Part shown: one piece after another, positions 24,887 through 33,108 of the stretch
How positions within the stretch are numbered: the stretch's first letter is position 1
How the letters are laid out: every line of letters starts with the position of its first letter
Source of the DNA: Bacteroides sp.
GTDB lineage: Bacteria; Bacteroidota; Bacteroidia; Bacteroidales; Muribaculaceae
Assembly: GCA_014802445.1 (NCBI GenBank)
Contig: JAAVCF010000015.1
Coordinates: 48,523 to 103,957 of the forward strand
Reading direction: 5' to 3'
DNA: 55,435 nucleotides
The notes under the pieces: generated by a model
Databases searched by the model: none
The model's input: the letters and a program-made list of their open reading frames with translations, nothing else
Told to the model about the DNA's origin: nothing
Position numbers and translations under genes: made by a program

Positions 24887-25714
24887 ATGGCGAAGCATCT
24901 ACATGAGTTAATAGTGAGCTCCGAGGAGTTTGGCTTAATCAACTCACCGGCGTTCTATGACTGCATAGTGCATCTGATATGCACCGGCGGTAGAGGAAGT
25001 TTTTTATATAATGACCATCGTTTCGAGATAACACGGAATGATATTGCGGTTATTTCACGTCCTCAGTTGGTTTCGGATATAGCATCGGATGAGAACTTCC
25101 GTTGCGAGTATATAGCTGCTCCCGATAAATTCCTTCATAATCTGCTTCCAGCAAATAACTATGCCATTCAGGGTTGCGTGAGCCTGTTCGACAATCCGAT
25201 TATCAAGGTCAGCGACATAGATGCCTCTCATTTCCGTACTGACCTCGCCAATATAAGAAGCCGCGTGGGAAATACAGACCACAAGTTCTATCAAGAATTG
25301 ATGGGTAGCTTGTTGCAGACTATGGTCTATGACCTGTTTGATTTTCATGCCAAAACCAACCACAACATTCTTACTACCGACCGGGTAGGCTATATCACCA
25401 CACAGTTCTTTGCGCTGATAGAAGGAGGAAGACCGAAAACCCAAAGGGAGGTGTCCCATTACGCTGAGCAACTTAATGTAACGCCTAAGTATCTGTCCGA
25501 TACGATAAAGCGTGTGACCGGCAGCAGCGTGTCAACACATATCAACAATGCGGCTACGGCGATAGCATTATCCTATCTTAAGGACAGCAAAAAATCTGTA
25601 TCTCAGATATCCGATGAGATGAATTTCTCTTCGTTGAGTTATTTCAGCCGTTTCTGTGTGAAGCATATCGGGATGTCTCCTGTCAAGTTTCGCACAGCGG
25701 GAGCCAGGGACTAA
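24887..25714 (+). CDS. AraC family transcriptional regulator (redox region)
   Basis: A 275-residue regulator with an N-terminal cupin-like domain (about 1-150) and a C-terminal double HTH (about 170-275). The HTH region shows HYAEQLNVTPKYLSDTIKRVTGSS and ISDEMNFSSLSYFSRFCVKHIGMSPVKFR, the family signature. It starts at ATG 24887 because the -7 box lies just upstream. It is divergent from the SDR gene and faces the aldo/keto reductase operon, a layout common for AraC regulators of oxidoreductase genes in Bacteroidales. The inducer is unknown. Confidence 0.9.
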   Translation: MAKHLHELIVSSEEFGLINSPAFYDCIVHLICTGGRGSFLYNDHRFEITRNDIAVISRPQLVSDIASDENFRCEYIAAPDKFLHNLLPANNYAIQGCVSLFDNPIIKVSDIDASHFRTDLANIRSRVGNTDHKFYQELMGSLLQTMVYDLFDFHAKTNHNILTTDRVGYITTQFFALIEGGRPKTQREVSHYAEQLNVTPKYLSDTIKRVTGSSVSTHINNAATAIALSYLKDSKKSVSQISDEMNFSSLSYFSRFCVKHIGMSPVKFRTAGARD

Positions 25715-25730
25715 TGCTGTCAAAAATCAA

Positions 25731-25765
25731 CTAAGGCTACGGAGGTATTCATTCCGCAGCCTTAG
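25731..25765. terminator. Bidirectional terminator between AraC and aldo/keto reductase genes
   Basis: A 13-bp stem with one mismatch (CTAAGGCTACGGA against TCCGCAGCCTTAG) and a 9-nt loop separates convergent genes. T-runs are poor on both sides. Confidence 0.6.
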
Positions 25766-25798
25766 TGATGGCATAATAGTGGGAAACGGAGTCTTAGC

Positions 25799-26638
25799 TT
25801 ATCGCCAGCCCATGAACATCTTGGTCACTTCACCATCGTGATGGTCGAAAAAGAGGCTCTTGCCGGTGTCGAGTTTTGCGATTTCTGCCATATCCTCGTC
25901 GCTGAGAGTGAAGTCAAGGATATTGAGATTCTGTTCCATGCGCTCTATATGGACAGATTTCGGAATTATGATAACACAACGCTGCACAAGCCAACGGAGT
26001 GCCACCTGTGCCACCGACTTACCATATTTCTTGCCTATTTCTTCAAGCACCGGATTGGAAAAGAAGTTGTTGCGACCCTCGGCAAGAGGCCCCCACGACA
26101 TTATGCGACAGCCGAACTCCTCCATGTATTTCTGAGCCTGCACCTGCTGGTCGAAGACATGAGTCTCCACCTGATTTACCATCGGAGGAATCTCCACGTT
26201 GCTTGCAAGATCAATGAAGTGGTCGGGATAGAAGTTGCTGACACCGATTGCACGGAGTTTTCCCTCCTTATATGCTTCTTCGAGAGCGCGGGATGCCCCA
26301 TAGCGGTCGCAGAAAGGCTGGTGAAGCAGCATGAGGTCAATATATTCTGTGCCGAGCTTACGGAGGCTTTCATCAATGGATGCCTTGGCTTTTTCGTAGC
26401 CATAATTGGAAATCCACACTTTGGAGACTATGAAGAGTTCGTTGCGGGGTATTCCGCTTTTGGCTATCGCAGCTCCTACGCCTTCTTCATTATGATATGC
26501 CTGAGCGGTATCGATCATGCGATAGCCCACTTTTAGTGCGTCGCTGACGCATTTTTCACATTCAGCGGGGTCTACCTGATAGACTCCGTAACCTATCTGC
26601 GGCATTCTAACGCCGTTATTTAATTCGATGTATTCCAT
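25799..26638 (-). CDS. Aldo/keto reductase
   Basis: A 279-residue NADPH-dependent reductase of the AKR5-like type. The catalytic tetrad is visible: Asp43 and Tyr48 in MIDTAQAYHNEEGVG, Lys73 in VSKVW and His106 in LLHQPF. The second family motif is GKLRAIGVSNF and the cofactor-binding end is IIPKSVHIERMEQNL. The length is normal. Substrates of such enzymes are carbonyl compounds; a specific one cannot be assigned. It is the last gene of a three-gene operon behind the flavodoxin and RibD-like genes (10-bp gap to the latter). Confidence 0.95.
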   Translation of the reverse strand: MEYIELNNGVRMPQIGYGVYQVDPAECEKCVSDALKVGYRMIDTAQAYHNEEGVGAAIAKSGIPRNELFIVSKVWISNYGYEKAKASIDESLRKLGTEYIDLMLLHQPFCDRYGASRALEEAYKEGKLRAIGVSNFYPDHFIDLASNVEIPPMVNQVETHVFDQQVQAQKYMEEFGCRIMSWGPLAEGRNNFFSNPVLEEIGKKYGKSVAQVALRWLVQRCVIIIPKSVHIERMEQNLNILDFTLSDEDMAEIAKLDTGKSLFFDHHDGEVTKMFMGWR

Positions 26639-26648
26639 AATCCGTATT

Positions 26649-27332
26649 CTATTTTTCTACATTATATTTTATCCAAAGGACATCATTCTCAAGCTTCTCA
26701 ACGGATTGAAGCCTCAGTTTAGTCGGGAGTTTAGACTGGTCTGCAATGCCGTCAAACATCGCTCTCCAACCTTCGCGACCGTCAATGCCGGGAGCGAGCA
26801 GAAGGCTAACTTCGTCAATCAATCCCTCGGCGAGAAATCCGCCGTTGATTAGTCCACCGCCAAGCACGGCAAGACGTTTCACATCGAAATCATTGCCTAA
26901 AGTATCCATTGCATCGGCAAGGTCTATTCCGTTCTTGCCGGTAACAATGTATGAAATGCCTTTTTCCCGGAGATAGTTTAGATATTCAGCCGGAGCATTC
27001 TCGGAAGTAAGTATCAGCAACGGACGCCCGTCATCCATTATTCCGCTTTTCCATTTCAGAGTGCCGCGGGAGTCAGGACATACATGAAAATCATTCCGAC
27101 CGATTGCTCGGAATGTTTCTTTCTTGCCTATCGGAGTGTTGTCTTTGGCTATAAACTTCTCGGGCAAAGCGTAATAATGCTCCATAGTGACACGTCCCTC
27201 AACCGATGCCTTGCAGTCAAGAGAATCAAGGGTTGTGTAATATTCGTCGCCGCTGATTTTATCAACCATACCGCAGTCTATGCGGCCGTCGATTGACTCA
27301 ACCATGTGGCATATAATATAAGGTCTGCTCAT
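26649..27332 (-). CDS. RibD C-terminal domain / dihydrofolate reductase family protein
   Basis: A 227-residue protein of the RibD_C superfamily. It begins SRPYIICHMVESIDGRIDC, the typical first strand and SxDG motif, has YIVTGKNGIDL in the middle and KRLAVLGGGLINGGFLAEGLIDEVSLLLAP toward the end, matching the NADPH-binding 'vEGG..l...ll..gLvDE' region. There is no deaminase domain, and it lies away from riboflavin genes, so it is more likely a stand-alone reductase than part of riboflavin synthesis. It lies 6 bp after the flavodoxin gene and 10 bp before the aldo/keto reductase gene. Confidence 0.9.
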   Translation of the reverse strand: MSRPYIICHMVESIDGRIDCGMVDKISGDEYYTTLDSLDCKASVEGRVTMEHYYALPEKFIAKDNTPIGKKETFRAIGRNDFHVCPDSRGTLKWKSGIMDDGRPLLILTSENAPAEYLNYLREKGISYIVTGKNGIDLADAMDTLGNDFDVKRLAVLGGGLINGGFLAEGLIDEVSLLLAPGIDGREGWRAMFDGIADQSKLPTKLRLQSVEKLENDVLWIKYNVEK

Positions 27333-27338
27333 AGTATA

Positions 27339-28031
27339 TCATTTTTTTAATCCAAGACGTTCAAGCCAGTTGTCCACACTTTTCCGGGCGGAAGACTGAT
27401 TTTCTTGTGCAACTTTACCCTGCACGGCAAGTCCCTTACCGGTCAATGTGTTGGCTCCTTCACAAGCTGCCGCTATCTTACGGTCTGTTCCTCCCATGCC
27501 GCTGCCCTCGTGAGTGATGAAGGGGATGACGGTCTTGCCGTTCCAATCGTGCTTTTCGATAAACGTATAGACACACATCGGAGGATTACCCCACCAGTTG
27601 GGATATCCGAGGAAAATCACGTCATAGTCCTCAACTTTTATATCACCCTTTATGGCAGGTCGCGCATCAGCCTGAAGTTCTTTCTTTGCAATCTCAATGC
27701 ACTCGTTATAGTCACCATGGGTATAATCTTTCTCGGGTACAATCTCAAAGAGGTCGGCACCCGTGGCATCAGCAATCATATCTGCAATGATATGGGTATT
27801 GCCTTTTTCGATATTACCTACATTGTAGTTCTCACCGGTATGTGAGAAGAACGCTATCAGTTTCTTTGAATCTTCATTCAAAGCGCTTTGCGATGACTTC
27901 CCATCTGTTTTCATTTCAGTATCTGTTTTTTTATTTGTTTCTTCTGACTTGCTCGCCGCTGCCGAACATGAGCTCATGCCTAACAGAGCACACAGCCCAA
28001 GCAATAATGGTTTTACGAATCTGAGATTCAT
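27339..28031 (-). CDS. Flavodoxin-domain lipoprotein
   Basis: A 230-residue exported flavodoxin. The N-terminus is an SPII signal peptide with lipobox GMSSC and Cys22, then a Ser/Lys/Thr linker of about 35 residues, then a flavodoxin-like domain from about residue 56 (LIAFFSHTGENYNVGNI: the phosphate loop). YDVIFLGYPNWWGNPPM and PFITHEGSGMGG are the FMN-ring loops of the 'flavodoxin_4' type. Being a lipoprotein, it should sit at an envelope membrane outside the cytoplasm, unlike normal electron-carrier flavodoxins. The start at 28031 is chosen over 28055 because the promoter covers the latter. First gene of the operon with the RibD-like and aldo/keto reductase genes. Confidence 0.9.
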   Translation of the reverse strand: MNLRFVKPLLLGLCALLGMSSCSAAASKSEETNKKTDTEMKTDGKSSQSALNEDSKKLIAFFSHTGENYNVGNIEKGNTHIIADMIADATGADLFEIVPEKDYTHGDYNECIEIAKKELQADARPAIKGDIKVEDYDVIFLGYPNWWGNPPMCVYTFIEKHDWNGKTVIPFITHEGSGMGGTDRKIAAACEGANTLTGKGLAVQGKVAQENQSSARKSVDNWLERLGLKK

Positions 28032-28043
28032 CTTTTTTGTTTG

Positions 28044-28051
28044 CAAATATA
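28044..28051 (-). promoter_or_regulatory. Flavodoxin operon promoter -7 element
   Basis: TATATTTG on the minus strand, 12 bp before the start codon at 28031, leaving a leader of only about 9 nt. Confidence 0.6.
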
Positions 28052-28354
28052 ACAATCAGATTATAATAGCAAGGTTTCACAAAACATGGCAAAACTTTCA
28101 CTATTCTACCAAATCGAAAAAAGTGTCAGATATTATCGAATATAACGAATCTTTTTTGAAGCTATAACAGCACATAACGGCACCGGAATAACACAAAAAA
28201 ACGGACAGATTTCATGGTGCCTGAGTTTTTCATAGAAAGGCAGGCACTCCCTCTGACCCATCGAGGGAGAATGGATATGAGAACTTAGGAGCGCGGATGC
28301 AGCGTAATGGTGAGGATTTTTTGGGGAAAGGGGTGAAGTGGCGGGATTTTTCAC
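28052..28354. other. AT-rich divergent intergenic region
   Basis: About 300 bp without a gene between the divergent flavodoxin and lipoprotein operons. It holds a small hairpin near 28249-28270 (CCCTC ... GAGGG) and otherwise nothing I recognise. No repeat, tRNA or riboswitch was seen. Confidence 0.5.
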
Positions 28355-28362
28355 TAATTTTG
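28355..28362 (+). promoter_or_regulatory. Promoter -7 element of the lipoprotein-YfhO-xerD operon
   Basis: TAATTTTG, 43 bp before the start codon at 28406. No clean -33 TTTG. Confidence 0.6.
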
Positions 28363-28405
28363 CGTGGTAACGTTCAGATTCAACTTTTCAACCTGTTTCC
28401 GGAAT

Positions 28406-28957
28406 ATGAAAAAGCTTATTTTCACCATATTTGCGCTGTCGGCTCTTGCCGTGGCGATGACATCCTGCGGCGGTGGCCACAAGAGTGCTGAGGTCACTGA
28501 CGAGCAGACTTTTCAGCTCTCCGAAGCCATCCGCGCCCATGATTACACCACGGCGTCAGTGCTGGCCGACTCAATGGCCCTCTATGTGGACGACCTCACT
28601 CCTGACCAGACGGTGACGGTGCTCATGGCTTTCCTCGAGGTCCACAACAGGGCCGTGGAGGAGGGGCGCGCCGAAGATGACCTGGAGACGCTGCGGAAGT
28701 TTGTCGACGTGTATGACATCGCTCTGTCGCTGAACCCCAACGACATGCGCGCCGCATTCCGCGAGGCTGTGTCGCGCAATCCCGAGCTTGACTTTGAGAA
28801 GAGCTACTCCGACTTCCGCCACGCGCTCGCCGAGTATGACGCGCTGCAGGACTATGGCGAAGTGGAGCAGGCCCCGGCCGCACGTCCCGACACCACCAAA
28901 ACCACCCCTGCCGATTCAGTGGACACCTCGGCCAAAGTTTCTCTTGACGTAGACTGA
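28406..28957 (+). CDS. Small lipoprotein of unknown function
   Basis: 183 residues. SPII signal peptide with lipobox MTSC and Cys21 followed by GGGHKS. The rest is helical and acidic (SEAIRAHDYTTASVLADSM ... LTPDQTVTVLMAFLEVHNRAVEEGRAEDD), like tetratricopeptide-type repeats, and ends in a Pro/Thr-rich tail. I do not recognise a specific family. The start at 28406 follows the promoter at 28355; a longer frame from 28364 adds 14 residues and destroys the signal peptide. It is 2 bp upstream of the YfhO-like gene, so the proteins may act together at the envelope. Confidence 0.82.
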   Translation: MKKLIFTIFALSALAVAMTSCGGGHKSAEVTDEQTFQLSEAIRAHDYTTASVLADSMALYVDDLTPDQTVTVLMAFLEVHNRAVEEGRAEDDLETLRKFVDVYDIALSLNPNDMRAAFREAVSRNPELDFEKSYSDFRHALAEYDALQDYGEVEQAPAARPDTTKTTPADSVDTSAKVSLDVD

Positions 28958-28959
28958 CC

Positions 28960-31575
28960 ATGACCTCATCAGCCGTATCATTCAAGGAACGCCTCACGGC
29001 CTTCCTCCGCAGCCGCTCGCTGCTCACATTCCTCGCTTCGGTGGCCGTGATTGCCGCTGTGGCTTTCGCTTACTTCTATCCTGATGCCGTGCAGGGCAAT
29101 GTGCTGCGCCAGCACGATATGCAGCAAGGCATAGCCAACGGTCAGGAAGCCAAGCTCTTTGCCGAACAGACCGGCGAGGCCACCCGCTGGACTAACTCGC
29201 TTTTCTCAGGCATGCCCACCTTCCAGATTGCGCCTGACTATCCCTCCAACGGCCTCTTCAACTGGCTCAACAGCGTGATGGGCCTCGGTCTCCCCGCTCC
29301 CGCCAATCTGCTGGCCATGATGATGCTCGGCTTCTTTATCCTGCTCATTGTCATGAGGATGCGCTGGTGGGTGGCCCTGATAGGCGCCGTGGCCTACGGC
29401 TTCTCATCATATTTCGTCATCATCATCGGTGCCGGACATATATGGAAGTTCGTCACCCTGGCCTACATCCCGCCCACAATCGCCGGGGTGGTGCTCTGCT
29501 ACAGAGGCCGCTACGTGGCCGGAGCTGCCATGGCCGCACTCTTTGCCATGCTCCAGATTGCGGCTAACCACGTGCAGATGACCTACTATTTTATCCCCGT
29601 GGTGCTCGGCTTCATGGTCATAGCGCTCGTCAAGGCGCTGCGCCGTCAGGACGGAGCCACGATGCGCCAATGGTGGATTGCCACAGCTTCGCTCGCCGTT
29701 GCTGCCATGCTCGCCGTCGGAGCCAACCTGCCGAGCCTCTACAACACCTATGAATATTCAAAGGAGACCATGCGTGGAGGCCACTCCGAGCTCTCCCGCC
29801 CTGACGCTCAGGGAGCTGCCGGAGCTTCGGCCGGACTTGACCGCGACTATATAACCCAGTATAGCTACGCACCCTCTGAAACCTTCACCCTCCTCATCCC
29901 CAATGTGAAGGGTGGAGCCTCGGCCAAGCCTGAGAAGGGGTCCATGAAAATCATGAGTCTGGCCGACCTGTCAGATGCTCAGGATGGTGCCCGCACAGGG
30001 GCCATCGATGCAATGACAACGCAGTATATCAGCTATATGAGCCAATATTTCGGTGACCCCGAAGGCACTAACGGTCCGGTCTACGTGGGCGCGCTGGTGT
30101 TTGCGCTCTTCCTGCTGGGATGCGTTATTGTGCGCGGACCAGTCAAGTGGGTGCTTCTGGTGCTCACCCTGCTCTCCATCGGGCTTGCCTGGGGACGCCA
30201 CATGATGGGGCTCACTGACATGTTCATTGACTATGTGCCGATGTACAGCAAGTTCCGCACCGTCGAGAGCATCCTCGTGGTGGCCGAATTCACCATGCCG
30301 CTGCTGGCCATGATGGCCTTGCAGAAGCTCTTTGCCAATCGTGATGACTCAGCCCGCTTCAGCGGCCCTGTGATGTGGAGCTTCGGAATCACCCTCGTTC
30401 TCTGTCTGCTGGGGCTTGTGGCCCCCTCGCTCTTCGGAAGCGTAATCAGCGAGAATGACCGCATGATTGACTCCATGATTACCCAGCAGCTCCTCCAGCA
30501 GGGCTATCCTCAGGATGCCGTGCGTCAGTTCTCGCTTGAAAGCCCCGCCATCTATTCAGCCGTGGAATCGCTCCGCGAAGGGCTCGTGAGGTCCGACGCG
30601 CTCCGCTCGTTCATCATCGTTGCTGCCGGACTGATTCTGCTGGTGCTCTACATGCGTCGTCGCCTCAACCTCGCCGTGGCCGCCGCCGGCATCGGCATCA
30701 TCATCCTCGGCGACCTCTTTTTGGTCAACCGCCGCTATCTTGACCACGAAAGCTTCGTGCCCCGCAAGCTCACGGTGGGCCCCCCGGTGGAGATGACCGT
30801 GGCTGACCGCGAGATTCTCAAGGACACCGTGATGAACTATCGCGTGATGGACCTGGCACGCTTCTCAATGGCCGATCCATCCTACTATCACAAGATGATT
30901 GGCGGCTATCATGCTGCCAAGCTCACCCGCTATCAGGACCTCATTGACACCCACCTGAGCCGCTTCCTCTCGGCCCAGCCTGACAGCGCCGACTTCAACG
31001 TGCTCAACATGCTCAACGCCCGCTATGTGGTGATGAACCCCGCCGAGGCCCCCATCCTCAACGAAGAGGCCTACGGCAACGCATGGCTGGTTGACGAAGT
31101 GAAATATGTGGCCGACGCTGACAACGAGATGAACGCCCTGAGCTATCTCGACCTGCGCCACGAAGCTGTGGCCGACGCCCGCTTCCACGACGTGCTCGGC
31201 AACAGTGCCCCCGCCGCCCCCGGCGACACTATCTTCGAGACCACCTACGCCCCCAACCGCCTCACCTATCACGTTGACAGTCGGCAGTGTGGTGTGGCCG
31301 TGTTCTCCGAGGTCTACTTCCCCTGGGGCTGGAAAGCCGAGATTGACGGCAAGCCCGCCGAGCTGGGCCGCGTGAACTACCTCCTCCGCGCCCTGCGCAT
31401 TCCCGCCGGAAGCCACACCGTCACCATGACCTTTGACCCCGAGTCAATCCACACCACGGTCCACCTCGCGCGCGCGTGCATTATAATAATATACCTCGGC
31501 GTTGCTGCCGCGATTGTGTTCGCCATAGGCGGCTGCCCCTGCCGGTGCCGCAACAGAGCGAAGAAGGATGCTTAA
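28960..31575 (+). CDS. YfhO family integral membrane protein
   Basis: An 871-residue polytopic protein. It has about a dozen membrane helices, beginning at residues 22-40 (LLTFLASVAVIAAVAFAYFY), a short extracytoplasmic loop with LRQHDMQQGIANGQEA and TNSLFSGMPTFQI after helix 1, and a C-terminal periplasmic beta-rich domain (LTYHVDSRQCGVAVFSEVYFPWGW then KAEIDGKPAEL) typical of Bacteroidota YfhO proteins. The GT-C glycosyltransferase fold is inferred from the family; YfhO in Firmicutes helps glycosylate lipoteichoic acid, while the Bacteroidota role is not known. A final hydrophobic helix precedes a Cys-rich end (GGCPCRCRN). It overlaps the next gene by 8 bp. Confidence 0.88.
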   Translation: MTSSAVSFKERLTAFLRSRSLLTFLASVAVIAAVAFAYFYPDAVQGNVLRQHDMQQGIANGQEAKLFAEQTGEATRWTNSLFSGMPTFQIAPDYPSNGLFNWLNSVMGLGLPAPANLLAMMMLGFFILLIVMRMRWWVALIGAVAYGFSSYFVIIIGAGHIWKFVTLAYIPPTIAGVVLCYRGRYVAGAAMAALFAMLQIAANHVQMTYYFIPVVLGFMVIALVKALRRQDGATMRQWWIATASLAVAAMLAVGANLPSLYNTYEYSKETMRGGHSELSRPDAQGAAGASAGLDRDYITQYSYAPSETFTLLIPNVKGGASAKPEKGSMKIMSLADLSDAQDGARTGAIDAMTTQYISYMSQYFGDPEGTNGPVYVGALVFALFLLGCVIVRGPVKWVLLVLTLLSIGLAWGRHMMGLTDMFIDYVPMYSKFRTVESILVVAEFTMPLLAMMALQKLFANRDDSARFSGPVMWSFGITLVLCLLGLVAPSLFGSVISENDRMIDSMITQQLLQQGYPQDAVRQFSLESPAIYSAVESLREGLVRSDALRSFIIVAAGLILLVLYMRRRLNLAVAAAGIGIIILGDLFLVNRRYLDHESFVPRKLTVGPPVEMTVADREILKDTVMNYRVMDLARFSMADPSYYHKMIGGYHAAKLTRYQDLIDTHLSRFLSAQPDSADFNVLNMLNARYVVMNPAEAPILNEEAYGNAWLVDEVKYVADADNEMNALSYLDLRHEAVADARFHDVLGNSAPAAPGDTIFETTYAPNRLTYHVDSRQCGVAVFSEVYFPWGWKAEIDGKPAELGRVNYLLRALRIPAGSHTVTMTFDPESIHTTVHLARACIIIIYLGVAAAIVFAIGGCPCRCRNRAKKDA

Positions 31576-32035
31576 GCGCTATCGCACCTCGCGCGGCTTC
31601 GGTGTCCATTCCCCCCTGGCCTTTGAACTCATCACCGGGGTGCTTTGTGACTCATCGCCCTGCTATTATGCCACTCCCTCGCTCCCTCATGCCGCCGCGC
31701 GCCGATGGTTGAGGGTGATGGCCCGCTTCAATCCCCGCCAAGTGGCTGTGAGTGGAGGTGAGTTGCCTCACGGCATGCCTCAGGCTCTCGCCGCTGCCGG
31801 AGTGGCTCTCGCCCCCGGCTCCGACGCTCCTATGCGCATTGAGCTCGCTCCGGCCAGGCTCACCGCCCCGCGCCGCGGCGTGACGATGGTGCTGGGCATG
31901 ACCCGCGATGAATTTCGCGCCGCAGCCAGCGCCCTCCCTGACCACGGAGTGATGACCTTCAGCGGCGCCGACGAACACTACATTGTGAGTCGTCCCGACC
32001 TCCCCCGCCAGCACTTCGACATCAACCTCAAATGA
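31568..32035 (+). CDS. Shortened, probably degenerate methyltransferase-like protein
   Basis: 155 residues. The N-terminus RTSRGFGVHSPLAFELITGV carries the RGFGVHSP motif seen at the start of a Bacteroidota family of class I methyltransferases usually about 230-260 residues long. After it, the glycine-rich SAM-binding loop is not recognisable, and the C-terminal half is Ala/Arg-rich. The frame is intact and coupled to both neighbours (8-bp overlap upstream, ATGA overlap with xerD), so it is probably still translated. It may have lost catalysis and kept another role, or be maintained for translational coupling. Family assignment rests mainly on one motif. Confidence 0.65.
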   Translation: MLKRYRTSRGFGVHSPLAFELITGVLCDSSPCYYATPSLPHAAARRWLRVMARFNPRQVAVSGGELPHGMPQALAAAGVALAPGSDAPMRIELAPARLTAPRRGVTMVLGMTRDEFRAAASALPDHGVMTFSGADEHYIVSRPDLPRQHFDINLK

Positions 32036-32931
32036 GCCGCCACATCGACATCCCGCGGGTGGTCACCGACTTCTCAACCCACCTCATTCTTGACCGCGGC
32101 CTCTCGCGCAACACCGCCGAGGCCTATCTTGACGACGTGGGCAAGCTCCTGAGTTTCCTCAAAGATGAAGGCACCCCGCTGCGCGATGCCACGCGCGACA
32201 CCCTCTCGGCCTTCGCCGGTGCCCTCCATGACCTGGGCATAGCCCCCACCACCCACGCCCGCATCATTGCCGGCGTGAGAGCCTTTTTCCGCTTCCTCAT
32301 TGCCGAAGGTTATCTTGACGAAGACCCCTCGGTGATGCTCGTTAAGCCCCGTGTGGACCACACCCTCCCCACCGTGCTCACCGTGGAGGAGATTGACTCC
32401 ATGATAGCCGCCATCAGCCTCGACAGCCCGCTGGGACTGCGCAACACCGCCATCATGGAGACCCTCTACGGCTGCGGTCTGCGTGTGAGCGAGCTCTGTG
32501 ATCTTCAGATGTCAGACGTTTATCTCGACGAAGGTTATATTGTGGTCACCGGCAAAGGCAGCAAGCAGCGGATAGTGCCTATGTCGCCCGTGGCCGCTGA
32601 CCGCATCCGCCAGTATCTTGCCGAGCGACCCGAGCCGAAGCCGGGGTGTGGCAACATCCTATTTCTCAATCGCCTCGGCGCGCGCCTCACCCGTGTGATG
32701 ATTTTCTACATCGTCAAGAGCCTTGCCGAAGCAGCCGGCATAAAGCGCAACATCTCCCCCCACACCCTCCGCCATTCCTTCGCCACCCACCTCCTTGAAG
32801 GAGGTGCCAACTTGCGCGCCATCCAGCAGATGCTGGGCCATGAAAGCATAGCCACCACCGAGATTTATCTCCACGTGGACCGCAGCCGCCTGCGCGCCGA
32901 AATTCTCAACCACCACCCCCGCTATCGCTAA
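32032..32931 (+). CDS. xerD: Site-specific tyrosine recombinase XerD
   Basis: A 299-residue tyrosine recombinase that resolves chromosome dimers at dif during division. The N-terminal SAM-like core-binding domain (residues 8-95) includes LSRNTAEAYLDDVGKLLSFL. The catalytic residues are all present: Arg151 (GLRVSEL), Lys175, His244 and Arg247 (HTLRHSFATHLLEGG), His270 (LGHESI) and the nucleophile Tyr279 (TEIYLHV). The length and the sequence match XerD better than phage integrases, and no attachment-site repeats or mobile genes flank it. XerC is not in the window. It is the last gene of an operon with the YfhO-like gene. Confidence 0.92.
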   Translation: MSRHIDIPRVVTDFSTHLILDRGLSRNTAEAYLDDVGKLLSFLKDEGTPLRDATRDTLSAFAGALHDLGIAPTTHARIIAGVRAFFRFLIAEGYLDEDPSVMLVKPRVDHTLPTVLTVEEIDSMIAAISLDSPLGLRNTAIMETLYGCGLRVSELCDLQMSDVYLDEGYIVVTGKGSKQRIVPMSPVAADRIRQYLAERPEPKPGCGNILFLNRLGARLTRVMIFYIVKSLAEAAGIKRNISPHTLRHSFATHLLEGGANLRAIQQMLGHESIATTEIYLHVDRSRLRAEILNHHPRYR

Positions 32932-33041
32932 AAAACGTCGGATTACGCTCCGCAGGAGGGCAAATATGTTGTAGAACATACCCCTTTGCGCACTTTTTCA
33001 TTTTTTGTGCAAAAATGAATGATTAATTGCGGAATATTTTC

Positions 33042-33049
33042 TATATTTG
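33042..33049 (+). promoter_or_regulatory. Promoter -7 element of the ior operon
   Basis: TATATTTG, 59 bp before iorA. The -33 element is not clear. The 177-bp gap before iorA otherwise shows only AT-rich sequence. Confidence 0.6.
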
Positions 33050-33108
33050 AGCGGAAATAGATTTAATAGCGGCCGTCAGGCTCAGAATCACTTACTTATA
33101 TTGAGACC

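Noticed and set aside
32032..32931. Integrase of a mobile element
   Set aside because: The protein matches the chromosomal XerD type, it is embedded in an operon with housekeeping-like genes, and no direct repeats or mobility genes flank it.
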